Below are positions 46,080 through 60,469 of a DNA stretch of 64,000 bases, in pieces. Each line of letters starts with the position of its first letter. Position 1 is the first letter of the stretch. The notes under the pieces were generated by a model. It made no database searches. It saw only the letters and a program-made list of their open reading frames with translations, and had not been told where the DNA came from. The translations under genes and the position numbers were made by a program. This DNA is from Fasciolopsis buskii (lineage: Eukaryota > Platyhelminthes > Trematoda > Plagiorchiida > Fasciolidae), in assembly GCA_008360955.1 (NCBI GenBank), contig LUCM01009888.1, positions 271,764 to 335,763 of the forward strand, in the 5' to 3' direction.

Positions 46080-49000
46080 AATACATGGCTCATCGATTTT
46101 TTGATACACTCCTTACATCATTTGGTTCTAAAATTCGCCATTTTCACTTAATTGTAATATGGCTTTCGTAAATTTCCGATTCTTTTTAAATTTATCAGAG
46201 GGTGACTCTTTTACAATTTCATCTACGGTTCATAGTCTCTAAAGGCTCCCAGACAAAATAGCTTCGGACTTATATTGTTCTGATGATGTGGGCTTAATGA
46301 TCCCTGATGACAAGTCATTACATTTTCAATGGCTTGTGGGTTGAGGTGCCTCACATCAATAGAAAAGAAAGCTACTCTTTCAAGAATAACAGAATCCTGA
46401 GCTTTCGTTGACTTTTTTCTAACTGATCTTAGAATGACAACAGCTGGAATTGTCATGGTGGGTTGAAGAAATCTCGAGCTTGTGTTGAGAGAGTCACATC
46501 ACTAATGGCGAGAGCCACAGCTGCTTTCACAAGTTTGCCGAACTTCTATCATCTCCAAGACATCCTTTATTTTCTCAGTTAAACCATGCAAAATGTTATG
46601 ATTCCTGCTGCATTACGTTACGGTTGTTATACGTGACGCCTAAAATTCGAGAATGCGTAGTAGCTTTCTGTGTTCGACTACTGACATTTGGTGGAGAAAA
46701 CTGTTGAGCTTTGATAAGTTACATATTCATGCATTGCTCACTCGTCACTTAACAACCGACCGTCTGGAAACTTTTGTTTGTGGCTGCCTAAGGCCTGTAT
46801 GTTCATGTTCATTTATTATGCGCTAGACATGGATTTAAGTAGAAGTGCAGCTGCCAGGCTGTGATTTTGTTTACGAGTTTGAGGAAATTAGTTTCTATGT
46901 TGGTTTCGTCTGGTGTTTTTGTTTGTGCTCATATTCAGGTTTGGTGACACCAATGTTCTTCGAACTTTCTACGCAACCCTTGAAGCGTAAACAAAAAGAT
47001 ACAAAAACGGTAGATAATTAAAGTGTGTAATGTGGAAACTGAAATCAGGTTCTATTCTTATGCTCTTAACCTACCTCCCTCGTCCGCTGTACTTCCCGTA
47101 ACATTAGTACTGATTTTTGCCGAGTTCATTCATCCTTATTTACAACTCGGTTTATAACTTAGGAAATTTGAGTGATTTTTCTTGTAACTCATAAATTAGT
47201 GACAACGGTGTTTATCTATATATTACATGTGTAGGTGTGTATATATAAACATAATACCTTTCACATAAGTAGCATTCGAAATGTCACCCAATAGAAAATC
47301 AACGTGTTGCCGACATTACTCATAAAAGAATTTCACTGACAGGAAAATTCACTTTTTTCAGAACTAGAGGAGCTGAATCACGTAATTTCATTATTATATG
47401 CAGAATCTAACGTAAAAAAGTTGTAGCTTTTCCTGGGTTCTCTAAATTCAGCGGACCGTCTTATATGTAATGGGTTAACAATCCCACTGTTGTCGCTGTG
47501 ACGTGTTATAAGAAGTTCATATTCTGCTCGGCATCACTTCGTGATCGTCAGTCAAATCCTAGTAAGTACCCGTGCATATCGTCGTTAATCAGCATGGGTT
47601 GGTTCTCGCTACCATCAGCGGGGACGACAAAATTAGGCAGAAGATGAACCTCATTTAGACATCGAAAAATATATTCACCTTACACATGAGCCGGCCGTTG
47701 ATTGGTTCACAGTGATCCTGTCCCGACTGTACCACCTAGGACGGCTCATCACAGTCACTTTTTGGCTGCGGTGCTTGAAATAAGCTACCTTTCGCTGGGG
47801 CAAACGAAAACAAACTCACGATTATTGACTATAGTCCGTCACATCATGAGTTGTCCTCGCTGGTGAACCAAACTGTTTTGATCCCCGAGCATGACATTCA
47901 AGGCAAAAATACTTCCTGTTAAGTAAAATGTCACAGAAACTCACAAAGGGATAGATGAAGGCGAAGTGAAGATAAAGAATCTGACGTCAAGGACGGGAAA
48001 GACAAAATTTACTTACTAATGAATCTAACTTTAGACTGAGAACTGCCGCAACGAAGGAATTCGGTGTACGAATACAATAACACACAATCATGTTATTCAT
48101 TTCCTCGAATGAAACGAAATTCAGATTAGGAAGAGGTGTTGTTCCAAACACTGCTCCTCACACAACCATTGGAAAATAACTCAAAGGTATGGCTGAAGGC
48201 ACAAAAGTCACCTAAGAAAGATGATCACCAGTCTGCAAGCCCACAACAGTGGAAGGAAATTGTCCAGGTAGAAGAAAGTAACACCGAGAAAGCAAAACAC
48301 ACTAAAAGACCCTACTACCTTGCGTTTGCATAAGACTGATCCCGCTGCAAAACTAGAGAATAAAGCCAACAGAAATTAAAAAATATTGCAGTATGCGAAG
48401 AACTGCCAAGGAGGAGGGCTGGAAGATGAAAAATAACGCCTGTGGGCAAGATTTGAACGATCAGAGGTGAAACTTTTTTATGAAGTTGGCTTACCGAATC
48501 TCCCTTCTTGTGGATAAGGAATGCGGGATGGAACCGTAAGACATTTAGTTTGGTAGACTGCCGCGTCAGAACACACGAAGCTAAAGCCACAGTTGCACCG
48601 ATTAGTGTATAAAACCCAATAAAATACTTGCCGAAGTTTGACTGAATCTTAGTGCACACATTCAAGATATCCGAATAACGATTACCGATAGCCTTTTTGT
48701 CCAAGGTACAGGCAAACAAAACACGGCATGCATGCTTATGTACATGCATATACACTACAAAGATTGGTGCAGAGACATGGCGACACCGAACAACAGCGAA
48801 AAAGAAGTGCGGTATGAAAACAAAAGTAGATGTTCATCCGTAGTGTACGTCCGTATACTGCCATAGGGTTTTGTTTACGCGAGTGTTGGTACTGGTTGAT
48901 ATCATTATTGGGATTTGGCTTACATTGGTTTCCCTGATTTTGTAATTTCCAGGTCTGTCAACCAACTCCATTCAAACCTCAATGTTCCAGTGTATGCTGC

Positions 49001-52000
49001 ATATGCGGGGTTCACCTTACATGTCAACTCTTCCAGACTTCTCTACATCATCGGTTTCCCATCAAGTCCATAATTTCCCCTTGGGTGCCAAACCGGTGAC
49101 GGATAGTCCAAATCATATAATTCCTGGGCAGTTCAGGTGAGGAACGCGACTTTCACCAAGGATTTTAGCAGAACTGGAGACTGAGAAGTTTGGTTCGGAT
49201 GCTTGAGGTAGTATTCGGTCTCGAAAAGGGACAGCGGGCTATGGTTCTGTTGAATAGCTGATCACTTCCATCACGTTGCAATGCCTCCACTACACTTGTG
49301 GTACCCTGCAGAGAGAGTGCTTGTCCACTGCCACGTCCTCGAAAGTGTTGCCTCTAGTCCGAAGTGATTTATTTGTTGAGATGGACGCCAACGTATTGGT
49401 TATCTGCTACAGATATTATGGCTCTCCCATATTCACAAAGAGCAGCCGAGTAGGCTAGCAAACAACTCTGCTCTTCAGGTAAACCGAAGACGTGGAGTAC
49501 ACCGGGGATGCAAAAGGAATGCGACCAACACCAGATGCCAGTTCTACGTCTAATTGACAAGCCGTGCTGAACATGACAGGCGGAATTCTCATTCATCACA
49601 TTCTAGGGCGTCAACTTGACTATGCTTGCAGTTTTCGCAACCGCTAGAAATAATAATACCATACATACGTCGCGATTTCAGTACCAGGCATCATAACTGA
49701 TAGCAGAGAAAGTAATGCTGAACAATACCCAGTACTGTTCACCGGATGAATATCGATACATAATGCATATGTCCTAATACAATCGGATAAGTCTGTAATC
49801 AGTTTCTCTTGCGTGTGTTAAATAAAACGCTGCTGGAGCAGATTTTTGCGGTTTAAGGCAGAGTAATTTAGTTCAAATATTCCGGTAAAATTCGAACCAT
49901 GTTTGCAGCTAGGAACAAGAATTAGCTATAAATGAACAAATTCCAACCTAAAGGAAGAGAATATATGTTGATGAAAACAGATACTAAAGCAATTCCACAT
50001 TTACGATATTGTCCTAACAACTAAAGTCTTGGATATATGAAATGAAATGTCGAAGTAGCTATTCCGCTCGAGAGGGTAATTTGTTGATTTTCTTCAAGCA
50101 AGTTTTGCGATCAGAGGATTCACCTGTCAACATCGTAATGTGACACTCTAGCATTGGCCCTACTTGAGACATACGGCACTTCGGTTCGAACTCAATATAT
50201 TCCCAATGCATATTATCTCACAAAAGTGACAGTTGGTATGCATTGGTTAATTTTCACTAAGTATTGATCCTTCGGATTTTTTACAAACACTAAATTGATT
50301 CGAATATAACTGCCATTGATACCGATTGAACTAGAGTCTACACACGAACCCCACCCAAGCTTAGCCACCGGTGAAACAGGCGGGATTCCCAAGTTATCAA
50401 AGCTGGTCATATTGATTATCGTGAACATCTGCAATACAAGCAGCGAAATTGAAATTTTTTCAATGGATTGATCAGTATCTGATAATTTCGAGGAATTTAG
50501 CCCATTCTCTTTAGTGGTGACTTGATATTTTGATGCATTCTTCCTTAGAGTGGGAAACTATCCAGCTGAAATGGTTAACAGAATAACATTCACATGGCAT
50601 TCCCTTCGGGTCGCTTAAGCAAAAATTCAGAAGAACAAACTGTTAATGTCGGACAGTAAAAATTGCTATTGTCATAAGATCATACGAATAAATCATTATT
50701 CAAAGTCTGCAATTCGAATAGCTTGTTTGCAAAACCACTACCTCATAGTAAACTGGAAGGTTATAATCAGAAAGAAGACGGCATTTATTTAAACTTCATT
50801 CATTTGGGACTGCCGCTGTTTTTATTAAAAGCGGAAACGCTTCGGTGGTGTCCTTCCTCGAGCTCGGAATGGAACTGTATTTAAAATGCATCAGAAAAAT
50901 CGTGCTATTTCAACTGAATATGCGGCTTTAATAGACAACGGCTCTTAAACTTTCAGTTATGCTTCTTTTAGCTTCTAGCAGTTTAAGTACGTTGGAGTGA
51001 TCGATAATGAATAGTTAATTGCAACTATCTTAAAGGTGAGTCAATCACTCCTCCGAATACGAACACGATAATTACGGTTCCTTTGATCAATAAAAACTAA
51101 TAGGGTAATCAAGCGATAGGGCGGCGAGTTGGTGAATTTCAGAGCCAATGGTATTTTTCAGTGGAACAGTATAATGTTTGCGCCAGAGTAGAGAGACCTA
51201 GGTCTCTGACGAATAAAGCACAATAAAACACAATGAAATTCTGTGTGAAACAGATTGTATAATGGGATTCAGTGGAGTTTATTCCTGACAAGCTAGTGTT
51301 ATTGCTATGCTTCGAAATTTTGGTTAGTCTAAATTCCATTGGACTTGTTTAGTTATTTTATGCTTATGCAAATTCCACTCGAATTGAGTTGGCGAATGGA
51401 AATTTTCGATATCATAACTTTTGTTTCTAAATAAATATTGGGATGATCAAAAGGAACCAACTTTCGTGAAGACGTCTTTGAGTATTTTAAATCAGAGCCG
51501 GTTCCGCCGATATATCCATGCCATCGTGACATCGCGCTGGCTCATGTTTTGATTTCACTCAAAATATTTTTACAATCTTTTAATAGTCTCGTGGTATTTC
51601 CAACAAATGCACAGCATTTGTGAAAGGGGAAGTGTGCAACTATTCAAAAGAAATCGAAATACGAAATCGACCGTCGCAGCAGTATTTGAACCCGGGATCG
51701 TGCGCCATGGCGCTGATGATAACAATTTATTGATTTCTGCCACTAAAACAATATGTAAGTAAGTAAAATCTACCACAAGGCCACCTTTCGCTTTGCGATC
51801 TCAGGGGTGTACGGTTAATTGGAGGATGCCTGTTTTCCTCTGGCTAGGTGGAGCAAAAAGATGGAATAATTTAGCGGAGAAGACAATCACAACCGAGATG
51901 TGGACTGTAGGTTTCATTTGTCGTTCAATCAACCGACTAATCACGCTTGGTTTAAGTAGTTGGAATTTTCATACACTAAAGCTTTATGTTTGTCTTTGTC

Positions 52001-54320
52001 ATGACACGCAAACACAAGGACAGTGGGAGTGGAAAGAAGTAGTCACAGGCAGCAGGGGTGCTTACGGGAGGACATCTGTGGTTATAAATGAATTATTGTG
52101 TACATGTTACCGTGTGTGTGTATCTGTGTGTGACTATGGCGAGCAGCTGTCTATTGGATACATGCACGAGAATTTACCCAGAGCAGTTCTCCAGGTCACT
52201 GTGTGCGGCCTGCGCAGCAGGAATCGACCAACATTTTCTTTTCCACTGATTTTTCAATCAAAAACAAGTTTGTAAAGCTATTGCTCTTAACTTGGCTTGA
52301 ACTAATTGCGGGCACGTCAGTGGCTTCCAACGACGCTTCGCTTATTTCTTTCATTTATATTAGATACTGAGTTTTGGGATTTTTCGGCATATTTTCATAA
52401 CAGCTTCCAACCAGGCAGCCAGATGTTTCCCGTTTCCTATACTTACAAATAAGTGGCATGCGAGAGTGCATGATTTATGGTGCGAACAAGGATTACCTGT
52501 GAACAAATGCTAGAAAGATGGTTTGCAAAATTAAAACCATCTTGAGGTATTTGGGTATTAATGACGGCAGGATATTCACCGTAGAAGATTCACATTACTG
52601 AAAGGAAATTATCTAGATGAAGTTCTTAGAGAATCTAAAGTCGGTCTGTGAAAGAAAAAATTGCGAAGGTTGTTGGTCAGTTGGTCACTAAATTTTACCA
52701 ATTAGCAACAAATACAAACAATAAATCAATCAGCGAAACAGACAATCAGCCAGCCAAACAATAAAAAATTAGGTAGCAAAAAATAATCTACAAATCAATG
52801 AAAATGAGGGTCACAATTTATATCAAATTATCATTATTAATTCAATAATCCACAAGCCCATCCTTCAGTTGATCTATCTATCTACCTATATAATTATACA
52901 TTCACTTATCCATCGAGCTATCATTATGTCCATCCTTTAATCGATCCATAAATAAATCCGTAAATTCACTTTTGTCTATCTAAATCTCCAGTAATTTGAT
53001 CCCAAATCTAAAGATTTTAAAGTTCATCGCTGCGATTATATCCGTTTGTCTTGAGGTACATAGGAATTTACTGATTCATCGTCGATGAGCAAGTGCCATT
53101 TTCGCAATACGGTCTTGTGCAGAACAACTTTGAAGAAGACAGAAGTACTAACAGTTTACCGATGGCGTCAATCGATGGATCGGTTGATGAATCCATCCAA
53201 GCAGTTTTGATAATATCAATCACCACCAGCTGTACTCCTATTCTAATAATCGACTGGGTCAGCAGGTTCCGAGAAACGGTCGTTCATGGTGAACCAGCAC
53301 CACATATAAACAGTTCTGTCTGAACCAACTGAAATGAACTAATTTTACGGCAGCTGATTTTCTCATTCAGTGTTACAACTGAATGTATACAACGTCCCAT
53401 GGCAAAGTGCTGAGTGGGCTTATCATTAAAGAATCGTAGGTGCGGGAACAACAGTTCATTTAATGAATTAGAAACTTCGGAAATTGAGTTGTAGGTCAAC
53501 ATGCCTCATTCGACTTAATCTTCCAACTAGTAGCACCAACCATCCTGACTTTGTTTTCACAAGTCGTGACAATGTATCGCATAGTCAGAAAAGTTGTGTT
53601 AACTTTAGTGCGTTCAGTCGTCTGTCGCAGATCGAGACTGAAGTCCAACCAGCTAATTCTATCCAAAATACTCGAATGCCTCGCTATAATCGGCTTCCTT
53701 CACTGGTCAAAATTGGACTGTTTGTATGGTTTTGCTGTGGTAGGTGCTCTCTGTCCTATTAGACTCCTGATTAATTTGGCCCATTATCAGTGACCAATTT
53801 CCCCTTACGGATTTTTGTTCAGCTTGTCGTTCTCTATGAGCACATCGATTACCCTTGAAGTGGATGCAAGATAGAGCGGCCTGATACTCGGTACTCTTGA
53901 AATATAAAATTTTAGTGGATGCGGTTCATGCACGTGAGTTACCTGAAGGTGATAGGGCTTAGTTAGAAGTTTTTTCTCGGCAGTTACTCACTATACTAAT
54001 TACGTTTGCACATTCTGCCATTAGTTCGGGTACCACTCCAAAAGTATCTCAAAATAAATCTGCTAGCCTTGCCTCGCACAACAGGAAACGCTACAACAAA
54101 CGATCAGGAAAGAAAACGCAATGCAGTATTTGGACTTGGAGTTAGTGTATGAAATTCGGTCAGTCCCAGTGACCAGCGGAAACGGGTTACCAGTAAGTAC
54201 TGAATTGGCTCCGACCCCAGCTGCGTAAACGATGTCAACGAGGAGACCACAACAGAAAGGAAACGCGTTCGAGTTGTGTTTACAGTTCATGGACCTTCCA
54301 TGCACACTCCTAACGCCACA
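46080..54320. other. Eight kilobases with little recognisable content
   Basis: A+T-rich DNA without transposon protein motifs. Open frames at 48315-48755 (minus) and 51793-52275 (plus) are the longest but begin at non-ATG codons and show no family signature. A decayed mixture of TCTA, TCCA and ATCC-type short repeats covers about 52860-52990. Confidence 0.4.
52860..52990. repeat. Decayed tetranucleotide-type microsatellite
   Basis: Repeated ATCTATC, CATCC and ATCCATAAATA-like units without a pure run. It is consistent with an old, interrupted short tandem repeat. Confidence 0.5.
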
Positions 54321-54323
54321 AAT

Positions 54324-54326
<3 letters not shown>

Positions 54327-54364
<38 letters not shown>
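54327..54364. repeat. (AT)19 microsatellite
   Basis: A pure alternating AT run of 38 bases, the longest simple repeat in the window. Confidence 0.95.
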
Positions 54365-54368
<4 letters not shown>

Positions 54369-54369
54369 G

Positions 54370-54648
54370 CCCGATTGGTGGAATACGTTCCGTCCAATCA
54401 CCTTTAAGAAATACCTGGATCTTAATACCGCTTGCCTCCACGGTTCTCATTGATTGCTTGTCAACACAGGCCACCGCAACGTTATACCGGGCTGCATCAA
54501 GTGAATTGCACGTAACCTCTCCACAGGTAACTAAAGAAAAATTTTTGTACATTTGATGGAGATCCAGCTTTTTTAGGGGTGGCTCACGCAGATTAGTTTT
54601 GGTCATATAACAAAAGATCGTCCAGGCAAACGATTCGTTCATCGGCAT
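54370..54648 (-). CDS. Unidentified minus-strand ORF next to the AT repeat
   Basis: A true ATG (54646-54648) opens about 95 codons of balanced composition, ending in the AT microsatellite, which adds Tyr-Ile repeats to the frame. Visible features are an early aromatic segment and a Cys pair in a T-C-G-E-V-T-C context. No family is recognised. A plus-strand frame open from 54597 to 54908 begins at its 5' edge. Either may be part of an exon or of an unrecognised repeat; neither has clear splice sites. Confidence 0.2.
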
Positions 54649-54909
54649 TGACTAGAGCACGATGGTTCACGAATCCCGAATTTTCACTTTGGACTGTTTA
54701 CATTGGGCGGAACACCTTGGTCTATTCTTGTGGGCTGTTTGACTCAATAGTAATGGGTCCAGTGTTGAACCAAGAGGAACACTGGGCAAAAACACTTCTA
54801 ACCAATCTACGAAGTTACATAGAAGTAGGTGACCAGATAACCGCTGCTAATACTTGTATTTTTACAGCTGAGCCACGAGAAGTACAACGTTTGCTGAACC
54901 TACCGTAAT

Positions 54910-57900
54910 ATTTCTTTTAGGTTTGTTTAAAATAAGCAAACCAGACAACCTCCGACACCAATTCCAATAACTATCCTCTTGTATAAATGTTATGATATAA
55001 GCAAATTATTGTTTTTTGGCAGATGCATCTGATCAATGGTCGAGTCATTAATGGTAACTTCACTCCGTAATGATCGAATCAGGATTTTGTTGTATCCGCT
55101 AAATCAGGTAGCTGATGATTTGCGAATTCGTCATTCGGAAGGCTGCAAAAATCGTCTGTGTTTACTACACGTTGACCAAAAACTCGGTTTCTTTAGTAAC
55201 CGCCTGTTTAGACGGCTCCATGCGGTTTCCGGTAAGGAGAAATTCAGTCTGAACTATTCAATATCATTCAACTTTCTCAACGTCGTCACGGTAAAATGGA
55301 AACAGTTATCGCTTCTCAGAATGTTTTCAGATGACTCGAGGGACAGATGCACAGCTACTGGGCTTCTAATCTACTGGGTTGTGGGGTTGACATTTTGATG
55401 AGTAATACGCAATTAGATAGTCCATTCTATAAAATTCTTGATTTGTTTTTTGCTGAAGATTTAAGGTTTTTACGGAGGGCAAAGTGGAAAAAACATTTGC
55501 TTCACCAACATTATGGTAAAACAATCATGGAAAGATGCTTCTCAAGACGTGCACCAGACGGAATTCCATCTTTTTAAACCCTTCTTTTCTATCGCATTGA
55601 ATTGTTTTCTGAAAATTAAAAGCTGTAAGTCAGTACTTGTCTTAATTCACTAACGAAAACTATAACATTGAAAAAAATTTCACCCAAAAAGGTCAGTATT
55701 TGGAATCATAGAAAGTGCACACAGAGGGTGTTTCTGTCCGAAGTAGGAATATTTTATCTAAACGTCATCAAAAGGTTATCTCGCTTAATTTCCAACGGCT
55801 TCAGTGAAATCTAAGTAGTCTGTCATAAAGCCTACCAGTCACTGGCGCTGAAAACCAACACGGGAAATTTTCTTCTGGTGTATTTCACCAGTGACTAATT
55901 ACTTGTTAGGTTGACCCAGAGTAACGCCAACTTAACAAGCCAAGCAGTATCCACAAATTAGCTTATTTTCACAAGCAAGTCGTTTTAACTGCCGTTGCCA
56001 GTGACCTACCAAGATGTCGCCTGTAAAACGCAGCATTGCTTGTCATCCCCTAGATTTTAATCCGCATAAAAGTTGCCCAAAGTATATGTACCGATATTCC
56101 GCTTTCGGCAGTTTTTGTGGTACTTCCTTGTTTGACAATTCAAACATGTGCGCCTACCTGCGCGGACGGCTGCTTCGGTATGGCAAAAGTGGAAAACAAG
56201 AGGAACTACCCAAAACTGTCAACAAATCCACCTGAAAACAAGTCTTGGATGGTCGGTACACATCGACCCCCTTGGCAATCATTTATCACAGCTCACAGAA
56301 TGCACCTGCGTTGTTCACATAAACGGTAACAAAAAACTGTAATGCGCAACACATTTTATCGTGATAAGTGAAGCATACAGGGTGCATTGGAAAGCCGCTC
56401 GCTCGGAGGTAGACCTGATTTGTTTTTTTTATTTACAGGATAGAGGCACACCAGTTAAGGCAATCAATACGTGATGCGGCCTACTGTCAAAAGTGACACA
56501 AACCGGAAACTGAGCCTTATAAACACACACACACATATATACACACACACACATACACACACACACACGAACTGAACCCAAACGACCTGGAACAGGCACG
56601 AAGTTCCGTGCAAGTCCAAATCGCTGAGACTTGCCGACTGGTTGGTACAAATTGTTGCGAGCTTAAGGAAGCTTTGATTCCTGGCCCTTGTCAACGTTAA
56701 AAATTCTTGTGAAATGACAACATCTGCTTGTGAACCATCCTTTGAAACATTGGAAAAGCCGCCCTTTCTCATTGTGCCCATGTGGATACGACACGTCATT
56801 CGTTTCCGTGTGCTGTGATAAAGTGATTTGCCCAGGGCGAAATACAAATAAATAACAGCAAACTAACAAATCTTTCATCAGAATTACGTTCACGAGGGTG
56901 TTTCTGTGGAAATATTAATCACCCATTGATCTGATTATTGGGTAGAATTAACATGGAGTGACTTTAGTTTGGTATAATAATATTTTGTTCCTTTCACATC
57001 CGCTTTTCACGGCAGGTGGAAAAGACAACTGTTGAGCTAAAGACAACGTCTCCGCAAACAACGATTTCAACCCTTCCAGGTACAAGGCTGCGCAGCATTA
57101 TTCAATTGCTAAATCTGCTCCCTTGCGGCAGCATATATCTGCCAAGGGCTTCGCTATTCCTATATTTGATCAGTAGCAAAGGAATCTCTCTTATGTCTTT
57201 CGACTTTCTTTTATCTCCTTGCTTCATTCAAATCTAGCACAACACTCAGGTGCAATTTTGCCAACAACCAGCATATAGAAACCCTAATCAATATTATCAA
57301 GAAATGACAAAAATTCTTAAATATCTATATACACAAGAAATTAATAGTGGTCTTGGTGAGGAGTTGGAAAAAATGGCTAAAGTTAAAAAACCTCACCCTT
57401 TATTTTAAAGGAGTGATTCTGGAAAAGCCATGGCTTGCTTTGGAAACCTTGAACCATAGAGAAGCCGTATTGGGTTGTTGATTGCTTTATTTTCACGAAC
57501 CTGTCAAATAGACGCAAGATGGACCGGTTCATAAACGGGCATGCACAAAGGTCTCTAGTTAGTGGCTGATCCACGTAAAAGATTCGCAACTTTGATGTAA
57601 AGATAACTTGCTGGTTTGGTTACGTTTGAATTCCTTAGAACGACCGATCTATGCGAATGTTGATCGTCCTGGTGGTTTGCCTGCTAGATGTCACCTCGGG
57701 CTAGTTCTGTATTAGCACTACAGTCTAGAAGGCTTGGTGACCGACTTTTGAATCTACCACTGCCATAGTATTTCCCGCGAATATAGGCCTTGATTTCTGC
57801 ATTTGCCACTGCCCATATTACGACAGCCTCACATAATAAAGAGGAAATATTGAGGTATGTGAATATGTTCGTGAGAAATAATTTACCACAATTTTCAATG

Positions 57901-59180
57901 TATTCATTTGTCAGAGTCTGAATATCCGCCCTGACTATATGTTTAATAACCACATGAGCCTTCTCTCAGCAGTCCTGCAGAACTCAAGTGATTTGAATTA
58001 TGTATTAATAATAATATAGCATTCCAACGAGTCATCGGGCAATCTAAAAGCCTAGCTAGTCGCTATGAAACAGTAGAATTAATGTTCCACTATTTGACCG
58101 CCGACAGCAAATTTTCGCAACGCTTATACCAGGAAACAAATGCAGGACGAGTGATTGTTAGTGGATCGCCATAAAGTAACATAGGTCATACTCGATAAAA
58201 AACGTGACTTAGCTAACAGAAGTGTGTGGACTTTCACATTTCGTTTTGCTAACAGAGATTCCGCGATCAAAGTTCTGAGATCGTATTGTTATGTAGAAAT
58301 AAGTTGTTGATTTACGTTTCACATCCATGAGTCAGAGGAACTGGTGAAAATCAGTTAAAGTGTCACCAAAATTAGGGCAGCCGAAAGTAAGCAAACCAAG
58401 CAGTTCAGCTCTCGCTTTAAACTCCAAAAACCAAAACTCTCATTTGAAATCCTTTCTAATGAATTGACTTTTAAGTTTGAGGAGATATTGGCGCATCTTC
58501 CAAGCAGGCAGCCCCTAGTATATCAAGCCGTGAGTACGATACTCTCAGATATACTTCACTAACAAAAGAGACCTAATTGTTGTTAAAATACCACGAATAC
58601 TTGAAGCATTTAAGGGTGATTAAATTTGGTATCGCCCGAAGAACATAGTGAAATTTGTAAGTTATTAGTAAACATGCATTGTTAATAAATAACTAACCAT
58701 TAGTGACTTTGAAATCGACATAAAACTTCTTTGCTGCTAATAAGAATCGTGTATCGCCTGCGATCCGCGACGTGAAGCTAGGAAGAATCAGTAGGAACAC
58801 AAACGTATGGCTGCTAAAAGACTTAGAATGTTTCTGCAGCATTGTTGGCTATATCGTTTTTACCTTTCAATTTCTTCAATAATTAGCGAAAAGTGTACAT
58901 CATCTCAAAAAACGGAACCCGCGACCACCAGACGACTGCCAAGCGGGGAATTTGGCCGGCTATGGGCAAATTCAAACCTATGACATTCAGGTCGAAATAT
59001 CGTGGTGTGTTTACCTTCGTCTCCTACAGCGAAGTTTTCCATCATTTAGGATTTTATTGTTTTGCAAGGTGCGGAATCAAATGAGATAAGCAGATGTTGC
59101 TTATCAACGCGTATATTCTCTAGATTGATCTACACGGATAGCATGGGAACTATGATATTCGCCCAATAGCCGTTCGTCCC
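54910..59180. other. Non-coding stretch with a CA microsatellite
   Basis: A strong acceptor-like sequence (TTGTTTTTTGGCAG ending at 55022) and a donor-like CCG/GTAAGG near 55231 could bracket an exon, but the reading frame between them does not stay open from the acceptor, so I do not call it. Overlapping open frames at 56014-56342 are Cys-containing but unrecognised. The rest shows nothing. Confidence 0.35.
56523..56568. repeat. (CA)n microsatellite with TA interruptions
   Basis: A CA run of about 46 bases broken by short TATATA and CATA segments. Confidence 0.9.
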
Positions 59181-59184
59181 AGAT

Positions 59185-59235
59185 TAGCGTTCCACTAAGG
59201 GCTCAATAGATACAGAGCATTTTCGAATCCCTACG
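59185..59235 (+). repeat. Possible tRNA-like SINE head
   Basis: TAGCGTTCCACTAAGG resembles the A-box region of the SINE at 9921, and TTTCGAATCCC at 59221-59231 resembles a B-box, at SINE-like spacing. There is no hammerhead body after it. The match is weak and could be chance. Confidence 0.25.
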
Positions 59236-59619
59236 AGAATAATACGGCTCTTGGGGGCATCCATGTGGCCTTCAGTGCCACTTTTGGAGTCCATTGTGAA
59301 TCGCTCTACTGAGAGATTAAATCTACCATTTTAGGAAAATAAACGGTTTCTCAACTATTTTCAGTACAATCCTAATTTATTGGCTGTCAATCACCAAATT
59401 CCAAACTGCCTTCATTTGTCTTACGCCTTTTTTGAATTGAGGAATGTAACTTTGACCAATGTGTCTTCGGTAACCATTGATTCCTTCACCAACCGGGTTC
59501 AAGAAAGTGGGCATTGCGATTGTCCGCAGTAGGATTATAAAAACGGGGATCATGAAGATTTCAGTTTTTAATAAACAGTAATGCAGTTCACTGTAGATAG
59601 TAGCCAGCATTAGGCGAGT

Positions 59620-59937
59620 TCATGGAGCATTCGAAATCCCATTCTTGTTTGCCAGGTGAACGGCGTAGGGTGCATACTTCAAACACCGTGTAGCACAGGT
59701 GAAAGTAGCCGACAATCGCAGTTTAAAGCAGTGATAATTTTCTTTCGTTATTAGACAGATATTGCAATTTTTCAACTTCGTTTTCATTTTCGAGAAGGAA
59801 AGCAGAAGAGGCCACGCCCCATACCAAACTTGCCACAAAACACCCGGCAACGTCTTGTTTTTGCATTCAGTAGTTACTGCTGCTCCCGAGTGCTCGTCGA
59901 GATATCGCCTGAAACCAGGTTCTCTCTGCTCCGCCAT
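59620..59937 (-). CDS. Unidentified 105-codon minus-strand ORF
   Basis: A real ATG (59935-59937) starts M-A-E-Q-R-E-P-G-F-R-R-Y-L-D-E-H-S-G, a plausible protein start. A Trp-rich segment (L-W-Q-V-W-Y-G-A-W) and a Lys/Asn/Cys-rich remainder follow. I do not recognise a family. The local base composition is more G+C-rich than the neighbourhood up to about 60060, so it may belong to an old repeat rather than a host gene. Confidence 0.2.
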   Translation of the reverse strand: MAEQREPGFRRYLDEHSGAAVTTECKNKTLPGVLWQVWYGAWPLLLSFSKMKTKLKNCNICLITKENYHCFKLRLSATFTCATRCLKYAPYAVHLANKNGISNAP

Positions 59938-60469
59938 GACTAAAAGAAGTAATTCTCAAGAGGTAATCGTAAGTTTGGAGACAGGAATACCCGTGGACCC
60001 AGCTCCCGGAGGACAGACCACGTAACGGGAACACTGCCTCTAGTTCCGACCGCAAATCGCTACGAAGAATCTTTCAGATTGAAATTGAATCTCAGTTAAG
60101 TCTCTAATAGCTGACGGGATACAGTCTAAGCAGGTGTAATTGGCCTTTAAAAATGACCTCGTGGGGTCCGTCAATTATCCGTGGGGCGCAACGCTGCCCA
60201 AATTACAATTTTGCCATCTCGCTGACTGCACATGAAAATTCTACAGACCCACCATGCTCAAGCCTCGGACGGACATGAAAAGCATGCAGCCTGCTAAAGG
60301 ATGCAAATGACAAACTACCAAAGAAGAGGCGCCAGCTTCCAGCATGCCTATGGTAGTGGAACAGGAAGTGATAGTGTGGGACGACGTTTTCATTGAGGAG
60401 CAAATTATGACCACGTTGTTTTTCCGGTGTACACAGACGGCGGGTTAGTCTATCCAAATGTTAACCTCA

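Noticed and set aside
48315..48755. 146-codon minus-strand ORF
   Set aside because: It begins at GTG, has no recognisable motif or splice signals, and is within the length expected by chance over 64 kb.
51650..51720. B-box-like GGGTTCAAATA on the minus strand
   Set aside because: There is no A-box at the right distance and no pairing for a tRNA, so it is not called as a SINE or tRNA gene.
51793..52275. 160-codon plus-strand ORF
   Set aside because: It begins at TTG, includes a GT-rich low-complexity part and shows no family signature.
55022..55231. Possible exon between a strong acceptor (GGCAG) and donor (CCG/GTAAGG)
   Set aside because: The long frame inside (from 55036) is closed by a TGA just after the acceptor, and the other two frames stop early, so it cannot be an internal coding exon as it stands.
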